Assembly (NCBI RefSeq): GCF_031755915.1
Contig: NC_083386.1
Location: 23,458,501 to 23,522,500, forward strand
Reading direction: 5' to 3'
From: Ziziphus jujuba
Taxonomy: Eukaryota; Streptophyta; Magnoliopsida; Rosales; Rhamnaceae
DNA: 64,000 bases
The notes beneath the pieces are model-generated. The model did no database searches and was not told where the DNA came from. It saw only the letters and a program-made list of their open reading frames with translations. Shown piece by piece: positions 1 to 12,615 of this stretch. Positions within the stretch are counted from its first letter, which is position 1, and the number at the start of each line of letters is the position of its first letter. Made by a program: the position numbers and the translations under genes.

Positions 1-399
1 CGCCAAAGCGATCGTATGCAAGTTTCTCTCTTTAACCTCCTATCAGACGATGCTCGGGATGCTGGGTATCGTAGGGCATCACTGGTATATAGTGTGGTGT
101 GTCAAGTATTATTTTCCAGATATAAATTTCAAATTCTAAATGTTTTAAAATCGTATTTAAATTAAATGTATTCAATTTGTTTTATCATCTATTTATAATT
201 ATTTAAATTATATTTTTGACATTGTTTATTTTAGTTTATTAAATCAAATTTTATGAATTATATATTGAATTTTTCTTTTATGTTATATTTCTTTAATGCA
301 AGTATTCTAAATTTATTTTATTATATTTCATTACATTTTATTCGTATTTGGATTATTTAATAATTTATTAAATTAATTATTCATTGATTTTTGGGGCAT

Positions 400-770
400 A
401 AAAGATTGGGTTTTGCGAATGGTGAGGGTTTTGAGAGAAATATTATCTTCAATTAATTATTATTTATTTACTTATTTATTCTTAATTAACCAAATGTACT
501 ATAATTATCGTTGCTTTATAATTGTACAGTAGATAGGGTCACTCACTGAAATGATTAGCATCTCATATTTTTAAATTCCGTTCCCCTAGGTACAAGGATT
601 GGTAGACGTTCTTTCGGAGCGAGCTTAATCTTCGTCGCTATCGTATTTCGAGAAGTTCTCTTTATCTTCATTTATTTCTATTGTAATATTTCTTTCATCC
701 TTATTGTATAATTTCTATACTTAATGGTACTTTATAAAGCTATGTATACTGTCTTGGACATTTGTTTACA
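400..770 (+). repeat. Ty3/gypsy LTR fragment, 3' half
   Basis: This stretch resembles the 3' half of the gypsy 5' LTR at 29047-31582 in the same orientation. Shared landmarks are the 'cttgagagaaa' block (here near 430), the 'CACTCACTGA' block (near 541) and 'AAATTC(C)GTTCCCCTA' (near 575), matched at about 31036, 31090 and 31134. Similarity fades after about 770, before the LTR terminus. Bases 1-400 probably belong to the same LTR but I could not align them with confidence. No coding content. Confidence 0.6.
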
Positions 771-779
771 AATTATGCA

Positions 780-1462
780 GTGATTTCCTATTATTCATTT
801 GAAGTGCTGTGAATTTGTAGAAGTAAATTGTAGTAATATGGGAGGAATAAGGTGGTGTATATAGAAGTGTATTTTCAATACAGGAAAATTTTGGTAAGTC
901 CAACCCTTGGGGGAGGTTCTGCCGAATTTTCCATTGGAGGACCCGGTAGGGTTTCTCTAGGATCAGGGTTTGTCTAGGGTTCCGGTGAAAAATTTTGAAC
1001 GGGTCCTGACAGCTGGCGCATGCATCAAGATGGTAGTTGGATTTGGACAAAACGGAGTTTAAAACGGGTTCGAAATGATCCAGATCGGATCCATGGATCT
1101 GAAGAGAAATTTCTCGGGTTTGGGGGATAAAATGGATATTTTGTATCTTTTTTTCATTTGACACGCTTTCCAATATTTATATAGAGCCTTGGGTCATTAA
1201 CAGATGAAAATCTGGGGCTGGTTTGAAAAGTGATATAAAACTGATATTTGAAACTTCGTAGAACCATAACTTTTTATCCGTAACTCAGAATTTAGCGCGC
1301 CGCTAGTTTATGAACTCATATCGACGAGCTCTACACAATGGTATATCAGTCAAACAAAAAATTTTAGCCATAGAAAAAGTAAACTTTGGACCCACATACT
1401 TTTAAGTTGGTCAAATTTAGTCAAACTTATACAACAGGGATATTTTAGTACGGGTTGTTACA
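780..1462 (-). repeat. Ty3/gypsy LTR fragment, 5' end, inverted
   Basis: Read on the minus strand this begins TGTAACAACCCGTAC at 1462 and follows the first 700 bp or so of the LTR at 29047 (starting TGTAGCACCCCGTAC). It shares the 'CTGAGTTACGGATAAAAAGTTATG' region and the segment around 'CCATGGATCCGA'. The apparent 135-codon minus-strand ORF at 766-1173 is LTR sequence and not a gene. It faces the opposite way to the LTR piece at 400-770, so the two are not one contiguous LTR. Confidence 0.7.
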
Positions 1463-2274
1463 TTAAGCCACATCAGAGCTTCTAACCAAATACCTTAAAT
1501 TTAATGAACTAAATATGCAAAAAACCATATTGGGTGTATGGATAAAACTATAAATTTAGAGATGAAACTGTTGGATTTTTTTTAATCATATAATAAAAGG
1601 TTTAATTTAGTACTACATTATTATTATTATTATTTTTTTGGATGGCGGCGAACTCGAAATCAGTTTCTTGTTTGAAGAAACAATGGTTTTGCTACTAAAC
1701 CAGGGACTACCATATTGGATTTTGAAACAAATTATCCATGTAGAATATGATTAATTTAAATTGTTTTATACGTCCAAACTTTGTAGAAATCAAAGTAGTT
1801 TTAGGGGTATTGATGCCTTAGTTCCTCATCCGCAGCCAGAATTGAATTGAAGCTCTATTTTTACGCTCTCTAATATGATGGAGCAAAAGCAAATGATAGC
1901 CATATACCTAATGGACTGACCACATGTTGCGCGTGCACATACAGATATATATGATTTTGATCTGGTGAATAATATTACTAGTCTTATCTTAAGCAACATT
2001 GACTTGGTAGAAAATTAAACAGGTAAAAGGAGAAAATGCATAAAACCGTACCGCATATAGTATACACAATTTATTATTTACTTATTTAATTCTAATTGAA
2101 ATATGTTGCAAAAAAATATAATTGAAATAAATTGAACAGAGATAAGCAAATATGAGGGAAGAAAAAGAAACATAAAGATATAAAAATAGTGCTAAAAAAA
2201 AAAAACTCACAGAAAATGGTAGTTCCCAAATTCAGTCCTTGAAGGCTTCATTAATTAATGTTTAATGTTCGACA
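1463..2274. other. intergenic, nothing recognised
   Basis: AT-rich DNA with a short (ATT)n run near 1617-1640. I see no ORF of substance, RNA gene or clear transposon terminus. Confidence 0.5.
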
Positions 2275-4505
2275 AAAGTCTAAACCCATTTTAGTTGAAA
2301 GGTTAAAGCCCTAAAATTTGTTTCCTGCCAACATGTTAAAAGGGTAGAAAGTGGCAATTTAGTAACAAACATAAAAATGATGGGGAACAGTTTTGAGTGA
2401 TGACGTCTTGGTTTTTACCAAAGTAGTGGGATACATGTAGCTTATTTAATGGAAACAGCTATTGTGCAACAGAATGTAAATTAGAGTGTAATTAGCACTC
2501 CTCAAAAACTTTACCATTTTTTATTTTTTCCCTCGTTTTTATAAATATCATATTTCCACTGGTTCACGGCGTGAATTGCTGATTCTAGCTACCACTATTA
2601 CTCATGATCAGGTTAGCAATTCTAGCAAATATCTAAAAAAATCTAAAATGATAGGTGGCAATATTTTACATATGCTATAAATTTTTGATTCAATAAAATT
2701 AGAAATTCCTGATTTAATAAATAGAAATTTCGTGACTAAAGAATTCTTTAAAGAAAGGCATAGAATCTCATAATGCCGAGGATTGTCCTCAAAACGATAT
2801 ACATATATATATACTATGCGAATATAGAACATATGTATGGATATAGGAAATCATCATATTCTAAGATAGCTCCGGTAGAAGATCCTATGACCTCAAATGT
2901 CAAGGGTTGTGCTCAAAACGATATATATATATATATACTATGCGAATATAGAATATATGTATCGATATAGAAATCATCATATTCTAAGATAGCTCCGGTA
3001 GAAGATCCTATGACCTCAAATGTCTAAGGTTGTGCTCAAAACGACGTCATGCTGGCTGCCAATAAAAGATTCTATCATAGCCAGTAGTCTGCCTTCAGTC
3101 TTTGCAATGGAAGTTCTTTGTGCTTGTGTTCTTGTTCTGTTTTGATAAAATGTTCCATTGCATATATTGATAAAACATCAATCAGTGGGAAAAATTTCAA
3201 GTACTCCCGAGGTACCAGACTCAGAACTCGTTCAAATCATTTTATGCCACGTGGGATTACTTTCCATATCTGATAACTCTCTCCTCTACCTTACTACCAG
3301 TTACCTGCACTATTCTCTCTTAGTAATTTCTGTTTTCACATTGCCAGATCATCACAATAGATGGAGGAGGTCATGTGGCTTATCACGTGCTTGTAATTGG
3401 TTATTAGTTTGTTAGCTTTAGTTTTACGTTGGGTAGTAGAACCTTGTTTCACTTTGACTATAAATAATGTCATATCAGACTCTTGTAAAGTAAGCTTCTG
3501 CAGTATTACCAAATAGAAAATTCTGGAAACTTTCTAGTCTTTCTCTTCTACTTTCCTATCTACTTTCTTGCTCTTTCTCTTCCTTTCCTGCATTTTCTTT
3601 CTTCTCACTCTTGCACCGAAAAAAAAAAAAAAAAAACCCAAAGTAGAAAACCAGACCTTCAATCTTGGCCAAATTCGAACCAAGGCCCCACGGGTTTAAG
3701 TCGTTTGTCCACAGAATTAATAAATAAATATAATCAGATGAACCCAAAATGGGGGGAAAAAAAAAAAAAAAAAAAGAAGAAGAAAAAAAACCAAAATTGA
3801 AACAGAAAAATCTCTAAGCTTGTCCTTTAGGCTTAACTAATTATGAAATTTGGGATCTTTATCTATTATTATTATTTTTTTTTGGGTAAAAAATCATGCT
3901 CAATCCTAGTAATCAGAGACACAACTTTAGTAATGCTGAAAGATAAGTCCAGATTTTTGAGCGAGTTGCCGAAGAGAAAGAGCAAGAAAGAGCTCTAATT
4001 GCAAATTTTTGTTGATGGAGGGAATTGATGGTTTCATATTTCTGGTGTTTAATGAAGGTTTTCAATGGTTTCATATTTTTGGTGATAAGGGAGTTGCTGG
4101 TTACAGGGAAAAAAAAAATAAATAAATAAAACATATCGTTTGCCACAAATTTGTTTGTTGCCGAAAGAGAAGAAGAGGGAGAGAAGAAAGAGGAGAGAGA
4201 AAGAGCCAGTTTTGAAAAAGATGAGAGATAGCATATACGTTATCTGATATGGAAAGTAATTTTCCACATGGCATAACATGATTTGATAGAGTTCTGAATC
4301 ATGGCTACTTCAGTACTTAAAAGTTTTCTCAATCTCAATCACTGAAGAATTAGTGTGTTCGTGCGGATGCGTGAACCAATTTGCTCTCCAGAATCGGCAA
4401 CTACAGGGGGTGGATTCAAAAATGTTGGTGAAGGGCCGAACAAGATTGCTATTTATTTATTTATTATTATTATTATTATTATTTTTTCAACGAAGCCAGT
4501 TCCTA
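2275..4505 (+). repeat. large direct duplication, copy A
   Basis: This 2.2-kb block begins 'AAAGTCTAAACCCATTTT' and ends 'CGAAGCCAGTTCCTA'. It is repeated in the same order and orientation at 5054-6787. Copy A has two units of a roughly 123-bp tandem repeat (2783-3029) where copy B has one. It also has about 285 bp (3321-3607) absent from copy B, which look LTR-like (a TATAAATAA box near 3461, then a pyrimidine-rich stretch). The block contains poly-A runs at about 3619-3636 and 3760-3778. No gene is recognisable; the small ORFs it yields are low complexity or not conserved between copies. Confidence 0.85.
2783..3043 (+). repeat. two-unit 123-bp tandem repeat
   Basis: Units start at 2783 and 2907, and a partial third at 3030, each beginning TTGT(c/g)CTCAAAACGA. 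Each unit holds a short (TA)n tract, 'ACTATGCGAATATAGAA' and 'GATAGCTCCGGTAGAAGATC'. Only one unit is present in copy B (around 5463-5610). Confidence 0.85.
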
Positions 4506-4801
4506 GTTGTTCATTCTTTGAATATATCATAGAGAAATTTTTTGCTATTTTCCTGACTTCTTCTGTTGCAAACTAGTTGTTCATTCTTTGGATATATCAT
4601 ATATCTACTTCTGGTTTTCTGGCTGCTGTTGCTCTACTTTCAAGGAGTTCTACTACTAATTTTTCTGGCTGCTGGTGCTCTACTCTCAAGAAGTTCTCTG
4701 TTGGTCTAGTTTGCTCAAGCTAAATGTCTCTAGTGACATGTTAATTTCAAACTCATATTTTGCTCAAACACAATTTCACAAAATAAGAGTTTGAGGGGCA
4801 A

Positions 4802-5044
4802 TGTTGATGAAAAATGACGTGTCATTATTAGTTAGTTTGTTTTTGTTTTGTTTTTAGTCCAGGTCAGCAACTGAGGTGTTAGTTTGATTATGTATTAGTA
4901 TAAATAGCAATCACGTGTAATAAGACTTTCAATGGAAACAATTTATTGAATATTCTAGAAAAGCCAGTTCACGTTTCTCTCTTCATTTTCTCTCTTGTTC
5001 TTGTATCTTCCTTTATTTTCTTTCATTTTCTTTCTATCCAAACA
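4802..5044 (+). repeat. Ty1/copia-type 3' LTR remnant with polypurine tract
   Basis: A 243-bp segment starts TGTTGATG and ends CCAAACA. It is immediately preceded by a purine tract (GAGTTTGAGGGGCAA, 4787-4801) like the polypurine tracts of plant Ty1/copia elements. It contains a TATA-like box (AGTATAAATAGC, about 4900) and a pyrimidine-rich end. No internal copia domains or 5' LTR are visible and no target duplication is evident, so it is a truncated remnant lying between the two large direct repeats. Confidence 0.5.
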
Positions 5045-5053
5045 CTACTTTAC

Positions 5054-5471
5054 AAAGTCTAAACCCATTTTAGTTGAAAGGTTAAAACCCTAAAATTTGT
5101 TTCCGCCAACATGTTAAAAAGGTAGAAAGTGGCAATTTAGTAACAAACATAAAAATGATGGGGAATAGTTTTGAGTGATGACTTCTTGGTTTTTACCAAA
5201 GTAGTGGGATACATGTAACTTATTTAATGGAAACAGCTATTGTGCAACAGAATGTAAATTAGAGTGTAACTAGCACTCCTAAAAAACTTTATCCTTTGTG
5301 ATTTAAAAAATTCTATAATGATAGGTGGCAATCTTTAACATATGCTCTAAATTTTTGATTTAATAAAATTAGAAATTGCGTATTTAATAAATGGAAATCT
5401 CGCGACCAAAGAATTCTTTAAAGTTTTGATAGAAAGGCATAGAATCTCATAATGCCGAGGATTGTGCTCAA

Positions 5472-5518
<47 letters not shown>

Positions 5519-5865
5519 CTATGCGAATATAGAATATATGTATTGATATAGGAAATCATCATATTCTAAGATAGCTCAGGTAGAAGATCCTATGACCTCA
5601 AATGTCTAAGGTTGTGCTACGTCATGCTGGCTGCCAACAAAAGATTCTATCATAGCCAGTAGTATGCCTTCAGTCTTTGCAATGGAAGTTCTTTGTACTT
5701 GCATATATTGATAAACCATCAATCAGTGGGAAAAATTTCAAGTACTACCGAAGTACCAGACTCAGAACTCGTTCAAATCACTTTACGCCACGTGGGATTA
5801 CTTTCTATATCAGATAAAACTCTCCTCTACCTTACTGCCAGCTACTGCACTATTCTCTCTTGCAC

Positions 5866-5910
<45 letters not shown>

Positions 5911-6054
5911 ACAAAAACACAAAAACAAAAAAACAAAGGAAAAAACCAGACCTTCAATCTTGGTAAAATTTGAACCACGGCCCCACGGGTTTAAGTCATT
6001 TTTCCACAAAATTGAAAAATAAATATAATCAGATGAACCCATAATGGACAAGGA

Positions 6055-6087
<33 letters not shown>

Positions 6088-6787
6088 ACCAAAATTGAAA
6101 TTTAAAAATCTCTAAACTTGTTCTTTGGGCTTAACTAATTATGAAATTTGGGATCTTTGTTTGTTATTATTATTTATTTTGGTAAAAAATCATGCTCAAT
6201 CCTAGTAATCAGAGACACAACTTTAGTAATGCTGAAAGATAAGCCCAGATTTTTGAGCAAGTTGCCGAAGAGAAAGAGCAAGAAAGAGCACTATTTGCAA
6301 ATTTTTGTTGATGGAGGGAGTTGATATATCAGATTTCATATTTCTGGTTTTTCATGAAGGTTTTCGATGCTTTCATATTTTTGGTGATAAGGGAGTTGGT
6401 GCTTACAGGGAAAAAAAAATCGTTTGCCACAAATTTGTTTGTTGCCGAAAGAGAAGCAGAGGGAGAGAAGAAAGAGGAGAGAGAAAGAGCCAGTTTTGAA
6501 AAAGATGAGAGATAGCTTATATGTTATCTTATATGGAAAGTAATTTTCCACATGGCATAACATGATTTGATAGAGTTCTGAATCCTGGGTACTCCAGGAG
6601 TACTTAAAAGTTTTCTCAATCTCAATCACTGAAGAATTAGTGTGTTCGTGTGGATGCGTGAACCAATGTGCTCCCCAGAATCGGCAACTGCAGGGGGTGG
6701 ATTCAAAAATGTTGGTGAAGGGCCGAACAAGATTGCTATTTATTTATTATTATTATTATTATTATTTTTCAACGAAGCCAGTTCCTA
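5054..6787 (+). repeat. large direct duplication, copy B
   Basis: Second copy of the 2275-4505 block, about 0.5 kb shorter because it lacks the 3321-3607 segment and one 123-bp unit. It contains a longer (TA)n run (5474-5509) and a 43-base poly-A run (5867-5909). The two copies share 'CGTGGGATTACTTTC', the purine-rich 'GAGAAGCAGAGGGAGAG' region and the terminal (ATT)n before 'CAACGAAGCCAGTTCCTA'. Confidence 0.85.
5867..5909 (+). repeat. poly-A tract
   Basis: 43 uninterrupted A residues, followed by an A-rich stretch to about 5940. The homologous position in copy A (3619) has a much shorter run. A shorter A-run also follows at about 6054-6076. Confidence 0.95.
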
Positions 6788-9700
6788 CATATGCCATTAC
6801 TATTAGGCGGATTTGGAGCATATTAATTTATGTAAAGAGAAAAATATTATAATAAATGATCCAGATTATGCTCCACGCTATTATATATATTACATATGCT
6901 CCACGCTTTTATATATATATATATATATATGTAATTGGAAATAATAAAATGATGGCCTTGATACTTAGTTGTCTTTGCTATGGGTTTGTTGTCTATATCA
7001 AGATCGAGAGTAGGGGGAGGGGGTTGATTCGGAACCTACTGATCCGCTGAGATCTCCGAATATCAATTTTAAATTTTAAATTTTAAACTAATTACATATA
7101 ATAAGTTAGAAATATTTATCTTAGATTTTTTTTTAATATAACAAAAAAAAAAACATATTAACAATTTATTTAGATACAAATTAACATTATTAGCAAATTT
7201 AAAAAAAATTATAGATAAATAAAAAAAACCTTAAAATTCTATTAAGACAAAAAATAATGTTTTTTTGGTGGAAAGACCAAAATATAATATTGAATGCAAA
7301 TTTAAATGTCAATCAAATATATATGAAATAGGTTATGAAAAGTTTAATATAAATATGAACTAAAATTAAAATTAAATGTGCAATATAAAACTACAAATTA
7401 AATATCTATTCTATTATAAGATATCAAATATGATATTATAAATTATCTTTATGACAAATAAATGATTTATATAAGGATAAACGTTAAATTTAAAGTGACA
7501 ATATATTATGTTTTAGATTTTGTAATTTTTTTTGAGAGGACCTATTATATCTTTTTTTTTTCAAAAATTATTGGGGATAAATATATATATATATATATAT
7601 AATAGAAAAATATTATTTATGATTCTGATAAATAATTATCAATAAAATTTATATGCCAGATGATATTTTAAATGCCTACCATAATTTTATATTGGGCACT
7701 ACCATCATTGTGGGTTAATCGGAAGATTTTATTTATTTATTTTTTCTTTTCTTGTGAAATTGGGTTAATCAGAGTATTGGGTGGGTTTTATTTGGGCTGT
7801 AGAATTGAATTCCATATGTTTGCAAAGTAAATAAATAATTCATTGGAATATTGCCAAACTGTTCGTTGTTAAAAAACATTCTACCTATTGAGAATTCAGT
7901 TCTGAAGACATTGAACAGAATTTATTGATTTTGACATAATTGAATTTTTATTTTTTGATGAGAATCTTTACACAAATAAAAAGAGAATGTAAAATATATT
8001 TTTACTTCTATTACTGATGTTAAAAGAGAAAATTCGTTGACATGTTTCTCAGAGCGGTTGAATAATCTTAGATGAAATAATTGAAGAAGTCAAAAGTTTA
8101 TTCGAACTACATAAGCTTTAGCACAATTTGAGCAAGTTAGGTTGGTTTTAATTTTAAGAAAACATCCCTCGAAAAAACAAATAAATAAAGTCTCCTTCTC
8201 TTAAATATATTAAATTTTTTTAACAATAATTAAATTAGCCTTTTAAGTGATTCAAAATTATAAATACTTCAGATACTAACATATAAGTCATGATTTTCCT
8301 ATTGGGACTATCCAGTTGAGAAAGGTTAAAATTTTAAAATTTAATATAAATTATCATTTGAATCGCTTTGAAAATTAAAACTTTAAAATACATAAATAAT
8401 TTATTGCATCCATATTTAATTCATATATAAAATTTTAATATTTTATTAAATTTATATCATATCATTAATTTATTTTTCAATCGTAGATTTTAAAATAGTT
8501 AAAAACTAATAAAAAATGTCTAATATTAAAATCATCAAATAAATTTGATGCATATTTGGCTTAGATTGTAGAAGTTTTTTTAAATTATAATATAATAAAT
8601 ATTATCTTAGATGAAATGGCAATTCATATCAATTATATCCTGTAATATAGTAAGACCTGTAATTTTACAATTCGAACATTTTAGTGGGACAACCCAGTGA
8701 GAGTGTTTACACTTCTTCTATGAGATTCTGATTTACGTCATCCAATTATATATCCAAATATATATATATATATATATATAAATATTGAAATTAGGGTATC
8801 TTGTTGAACTTTTATGGGGAAAACCAGCTTCTCTGTCAGCCACCTTTAAATTTAATTTAGTTAAATACACAGATTACATTCCTTGTGGGGGAATTATATG
8901 GCAAGAACTCCACTTGACTTTAAAATTCTGACTTTGATATATTATTAAACAATTCTGTTGTTTTCTGAGTCAAGCAGATCAGAGCTAGTTAGACAGATCA
9001 AAATCCATAATCAAAAGTAGTAAATTTGATTAATGCTTAAGCATTAATTCCCTTAGACATTAAATATTTAAATGGTATATTTATAATTTGATTTTTTGAG
9101 GATAGTATCTTTATAATTTTATATATATTGCTTTTGTCTTGGACCCTGGCGAATTTTCGACCTTTCCAGCTCTAAGAATCAATGGCTGAAGTTTGTGACC
9201 GTTAATCCCCCATTCTCAATATCAGGTAAAAAACAAAAAAAAACATGTTGTCGAAATGTTGACGAAATTGCTAACATCCACGCAATTTGGAAAGGCTGAT
9301 TCCAGTTTTATATATTGATGAGGAAGAGCGCACTAATCCAGTTTGGGTCAACAATAAATCCATGTTAAATAATGAAACCTGTCATTTGCTTCTTAAAGCA
9401 CATAGAATAAATCAAAGCCAAAATAGAAATTCTTTGTGTGCATATCTGGTTTGTATGAGCTATGTTGGAATTTTAGGGTTGAATTTTTTTGGGTAAAGCT
9501 TTTGCTCCTACTTTTATTTCTATCTGCTTCTTTAGAAGTGTATTTTGAAAAAATCAATCTTTATTTACTTTGATTAAAATTTATTTTAAAAGTTTGAAGC
9601 ATTTTCAAAAAATTATCCAATTGACATTTTCAGTTTTTAAATTTTAAAAGTTGCTTAAAAGTTACTTCTAACTTTTCTAAAGTTATGCCAAATAGTTCTT

Positions 9701-10726
9701 TAGCTACGTAGCTAGCTATGATTATTGGAAATTCGTTGGCTTGGTCTTCTAGAATATATATACATATACATGTATATTAATCGGAGATTAATTGGCTTGC
9801 TCGCACGTCTAGAACATATATACATATATATTAATTGGCTTGGTCTTCTAGATCTTCAATAATATATAAACATATATAAGTATGTTTATAAATTAGATTT
9901 CCTTTTCTTGTACATTATTATACGAGGAGGAGCAGCTCCATCATATTAGATACAAAAATCCTATAAATATAAATATATATATATATATATATCTATATAT
10001 ATATGTATATATTTAGCTCTGTTATGATCCATACTGCCATATAAAAATTATCTATATATATATATATATAATTAATTTGGAGGGGGATAGTTTTAGCTTA
10101 TCTTGGAAAGCAACTGATTTTGGTACTAAAAATATGGAACGCAAATGTTGATAATTTAATTGGTTATCTTTATAGATTGACTTACTCTCTCACACGAGAT
10201 TTGTAGTTTAAAAATAAATAAATAAAAGGGTTTTCTATATATGTAAAACCAAACGGACCACAAATTTTTTAGGTGATACCTTGATTAATAGATTAAAAAC
10301 TAAAAACTTAGTTGGGAATTTATCGATTTCTAGAATATTATATATGTATATAGGAATGATATGGTAAGATAATTATTGGGAAGAATTATAAAGGACAGCA
10401 TTTATAATTATTAAATTTGCAAGATTTTTGTGATTTGGCACGCTGTGGATGGTTGTCCTTCGTAGTCCATCTCTATAATTTTTTTACCATATTGAAACCG
10501 TATAAATACATATGTGTGTATATATATATATTATAATTTTTTTTTCCCCCTATGTACAAATCCTACACAAATTTTGTCTGAGATAATGAATAAGGGTATG
10601 CGTACAGTTATGGTACATATATCTATATATGTGTATGTGTATATAGGTAATCGTAACATTTCTGGAGTCTGGACCATTTCTTCTGCTTTAAATAGGCCAC
10701 AAGCAGGAGGAAGATAACCTCATAAC
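6788..10726. other. AT-rich intergenic DNA
   Basis: Very AT-rich sequence with (TA)n microsatellites at about 6909-6931, 7579-7602, 8757-8781, 9967-10012 and 10051-10070. Short reiterations of 'TTGGCTTGGTCTTCTAGA' occur at about 9738 and 9837. Small ORFs (for example 9287-9496) lack any recognisable motif. No transposon protein, tRNA or rRNA is visible. Confidence 0.5.
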
Positions 10727-10981
10727 ATGGCTGACAAAACTAGCGAACAATCAGCAGATAGAAAACTAGAAGCTGAGTTACGTGGTGATACTCCTCCTAT
10801 AGATGTTTCTAAGGATAAAAAAATCGAAAAGAAGAAGAAACATGCAAAGGCTGAAGATGAACTCCGCGGTACTAATAATCAACCTGCAGGTTCCTCCAGC
10901 TCGTCTGGTCCTACTAGAAAACCTGTTGCTTCATCCTGTTCATCTGCTAGGCAGGGTGAGACCTCAAATTATAGAAAGTAA
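10727..10981 (+). CDS. hypothetical 84-residue charged protein
   Basis: I do not recognise this product. The ORF starts MADKTSEQSADRK and has a lysine-rich stretch near residues 28-40 (KDKKIEKKKKHAKAEDE) followed by a Ser/Pro-rich tail ending GETSNYRK. There is no signal peptide or membrane segment. A TATA-like TTTAAATAGG lies about 40 bp upstream of the ATG. Unlike nearby chance ORFs, its composition is not simply AT-biased, which is the main reason to list it. It could be one exon of a longer gene, a gene remnant or chance. No homologous copy is visible elsewhere in the window. Confidence 0.3.
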   Translation: MADKTSEQSADRKLEAELRGDTPPIDVSKDKKIEKKKKHAKAEDELRGTNNQPAGSSSSSGPTRKPVASSCSSARQGETSNYRK

Positions 10982-11603
10982 ATGGCTTTTGATTTCGTTG
11001 AATGGTTATATATTGTGTGCTATCGTGTTTTCCTTCAACTGTGGCCGTGATCATAAAAAAAATGCTGATTTTGTGTTCCCCTTTGAGGTTAACCATGTTA
11101 TCCATGGTTATCGTAATTAAGTGATAAGATTATATCTTTTGCGTGATCAAGGAAGAATTATCAGCACAAACTGGAAAATTTGTTTTATACTCTGTGATTA
11201 TGGTAAAAAAGTTAATTCGGTTCGTCCGACTTAGTATGGGGGTTGGTTGTACGAATCAAAATGATGGAAAGTTTTGTATGGTGTGGCATTATTTTCCATT
11301 TGTAGTAATCACACTATGTTTTCATCACCACCATGGTGACACTTATAATATGATGAAGATTTCGTGTTCTATATAGTTTAAAGTTTGTCTTCTATTATAT
11401 ATTGTAATTTAATAAGCTTGATTATGTTCAATATATAACTAACTATTTACTCATGAAATATACTCTATGCTAAGGGAAAAATAATCACATAAAATGCTGG
11501 GAAAGCAATCACAATCAACTAGAATCCAAAATTTCACAGTTCTATATGTTGATTCTATATGGTACTGGGAAAATATTAAATCATAAAAAAATGGGTAAAC
11601 TAA

Positions 11604-11606
<3 letters not shown>

Positions 11607-11641
<35 letters not shown>
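11607..11641 (+). repeat. poly-T tract
   Basis: 35 consecutive T residues in otherwise AT-rich intergenic DNA. The sequence from 10982 to 12500 shows no gene; (TA)n runs occur near 11894-11917 and 12083-12101. Confidence 0.95.
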
Positions 11642-11643
<2 letters not shown>

Positions 11644-12501
11644 GTTGATACTGAGGTTGAACTAAGATTGATCGATACTTTTTGTTCATTAATTATTGTC
11701 TTTTTTACCATTAAGTCTACATATATATGGCGCATGCATACATGCATGCATGGCACCCAAAAAGTGGGTTATTACTTGGAAGTGAAGAGTAATTTTTAAG
11801 TCGTAAATATCTATCTTTACTTTTCATAGTTAGTCTCATAATATCTATGATGAGAATGCTAATTATCTATTATTAACTTTAAATATCAAATACATATATA
11901 TATATATATATATATATGACCAACTTCATGTCAAGTCCATAAGTTTAAGACTTAATATTGACAAACATCCCGTTAAATGTAGCAGGACGAAATTTTCTCT
12001 TGCAACATGTTTTGAAACATTGATTCGCATTATGTCTTGAATTAAAGGATTTGACTTGAGCTGAACTGTATAGATATACATACATATATATATATATATA
12101 TCATTGGGTTAATTCCATATTGGTACCCTTACCTTATAAGGCTGTTTGGATTGTCGCATTGAATTGGATTGTGAGCATAGGATTGGAGTGTATTGGATAG
12201 GATAGTCTAATACTACAACTATCACTGGTTTGGAACATTAACAAAGTTGGACTGGATTATAAAATATATTGTTTTTTAATTTTAAATTATTGTAATACAA
12301 ATTTAAAATAAAATCAATCAAAAATTTGTTTTCATTGGTCAACACCAAATCAACGTTGGTCAACATCAGTTAATGACTGGTCAAATCGATCAACATGCGA
12401 TCAACTATATATTTCTAATGAAATAGTCCCACCATCTAAACCCATGCTTTTCAGTGGGATTAATTAATCCAATTGATTAAAATTTAAAAGGATAGAGTAG
12501 A

Positions 12502-12615
12502 TGTAACAATCCGTCCCACTAAATGCTTGAAATTTTAAAGTTTTGAGGAGTTTGACTAAATTGACAATTTATAGGTCCCAAATTTAATTTTTTGTAAATA
12601 ATAGGACTTTTCATT
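12502..12615 (+). repeat. Ty3/gypsy LTR 5'-end fragment
   Basis: Begins TGTAACAATCCGTCCCAC and continues with 'TTTGACTAAATTGAC', paralleling the first roughly 100 bp of the LTRs at 29047, 43572 and 1462 (minus). It stops abruptly, so it is a truncated relic. Confidence 0.45.

Noticed and set aside
766..1173. 135-codon minus-strand ORF
   Set aside because: It lies within an inverted gypsy LTR fragment homologous to 29047-29740 and has no protein motif.
9497..9700. Possible MITE with AGCTTTTGC..-like ends
   Set aside because: Internal complementarity is AT-driven and no clear termini or duplication were found.
12141..12450. Possible MITE starting with GGCTGTTTGGATTG
   Set aside because: A matching inverted end is too weak (ATCTAAACCC near 12436) and no target duplication could be defined.
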